A stretch of DNA of 64,000 nucleotides, taken from contig CAVQMC010000017.1 in NCBI GenBank assembly GCA_963713505.1, forward strand, positions 1 through 64,000. Reading direction: 5' to 3'. Every line of letters starts with the position of its first letter. Positions within the stretch are counted from its first letter, which is position 1. The translations under genes and the position numbers were made by a program. The stretch is from CAVQMC01 sp963713505 (GTDB lineage: Bacteria > Bacteroidota > Ignavibacteria > Ignavibacteriales > Ignavibacteriaceae). The notes beneath the pieces were generated by a model. It did not search any database. It had not been told where the DNA came from and was given only the letters and a program-made list of their open reading frames with translations. This document shows positions 63,456 through 64,000 of the stretch, in pieces.

Positions 63456-64000
63456 ATGAGCGAGCCGGCGATTTTTGGTCTGATTCGCGACGGGAAATCC
63501 CGGTTCTACGCCGATCGTTGGGCGATTGTCTTTCTGCACCGGGAGATCCTCTTCGGACCGGATGACTTCGAGGCCTGGGTTACCCAGCTCGAAGAAGTGG
63601 ACGAGTGGTCGGACGAGTGCTGCGGCGGAGTCGTTGCGGATTACGATCGCAAGAGGCTCCTCTGGTGCGCCGAGGTTGCGGCGTTGCGGATCCCTCGCGT
63701 GGCCGACCTCTACGATCGCCTGCTGCAAGCCGCATGGCCGGGGTTCGAGATCACTTTCGCCCACCGGGGCATGAAAACCCTGGGCGAGGCGGTGGGGGCT
63801 GACGAGCCGGGCGAATGGGAACCTCACGACCGCTCCGAACACGCTTCGCCAGGCCGCCCGGCTTGGCTACGACGACGAAGAGTCGGAGGACGACGAGCGA
63901 AGAAGAGTGGGAGGACGACGACGAGGAGGAAGAAGAATCCGACGACGACGGGACGGCTTTCGACGAAGGGGAGATCCGGGCCTGGGTGACGATCGTCTCG
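63456..64000 (+). CDS. Unknown planctomycete-type protein with acidic C-terminal region, cut by the window end (two frameshifts)
   Basis: I do not recognise a family. The ATG at 63456 starts MSEPAIFGLIRDGKSRFYAD, then FLHREILFGPDDFEAWVTQL, VVADYDRKRLLWCAEVAALR and MKTLGEAVG. Extra bases at about 63822 and 63898 break the frame. With both skipped the product continues LTTAPNTLRQAARLGYDDEE, then a strongly acidic stretch (EEEWEDDDEEEEESDDDG) and EGEIRAWVTIVS to the window end. In the uncorrected frame the same DNA gives an implausible Arg/Lys-rich tail. GC-rich codon use differs completely from the first 61 kb. Confidence 0.65.

Noticed and set aside
61615..64000. Genomic island or recent transfer from a planctomycete
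   Set aside because: No integrase, attachment site, tRNA target or IS at the boundary, and a gene is truncated exactly at the break; an assembly chimera is simpler.

Overview
The first ~61.6 kb is AT-rich DNA from a member of the Bacteroidota/Chlorobiota side of the FCB group, most likely an Ignavibacteria-like bacterium. This rests on proteins with type IX secretion (T9SS) C-terminal sorting domains containing the NYPNPFNPxT motif, a PorV/PorQ-family protein, a CarboxypepD-reg/TonB receptor, a GWxTD protein, an 11-gene complex I operon without nuoEFG, TAnnTTTG promoter-like boxes and the codon style. At about 61.62-61.66 kb the sequence changes abruptly to GC-rich DNA whose genes look planctomycetal (a 3-keto-disaccharide hydrolase/DUF1080-like fragment, an outer-membrane beta-barrel protein, an acidic-tailed unknown). 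That end is most simply a chimeric assembly join.

Layout. 1-543: broken lipoprotein gene. 544-1852: gene-free array of short hairpin repeats. 1853-7554: nrnA, pepA and a convergent LolCDE-type operon. 7796-8331: four tRNAs (Pro, Arg, His, Glu). 8515-9815: aminotransferase. 9919-10707: IS200/REP-type tyrosine transposase between two copies of a three-hairpin repeat. 10834-12641: MBL/rhodanese sulfur genes. 12940-19980: lipoamide dehydrogenase, lipB, fused E1 alpha-beta, E2 and lipA, a complete 2-oxoacid dehydrogenase plus lipoylation locus. 20294-32304: seven-gene cell-surface operon (T9SS-type proteins, lipoproteins, TonB receptor, PorV-like protein, secreted DNase-I-fold enzyme). 32477-34305: atpD-atpC. 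34489-38251: Lon-N domain protein, superoxide dismutase and an iscR-iscS-orf-iscA operon with an IscR-type operator. 38323-48774: nuoABCDHIJKLMN. 49417-59783: coiled-coil protein, manC-type gene, pyrK-pyrD, folC, rho, GWxTD protein, pdxA, methyltransferase and ftsE. 59786-61219: adk and tadA. 61650-64000: foreign GC-rich segment.

A striking property is the number of genes broken by single-base indels although both halves remain fully conserved. I count about 24 shifts: 21 read as one extra base and 3 as one missing base. They are clustered (8.7-13.4 kb, 23.8-31.1 kb, 44-47 kb, 56-58.5 kb, 61.7-64 kb) and occur on both sides of the join. The lesions hit essential genes (nuoD, nuoH, nuoI, nuoJ, lpd), so they are most likely consensus errors of an insertion-prone assembly. 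I therefore annotate these genes as whole, with the shift position given.

The most interesting biology is the surface operon with its OB-fold and nuclease-fold secreted proteins, the two families of three-hairpin repeats with the associated transposase, and the IscR-like operator. No CRISPR array, prophage or classical defence system was seen.
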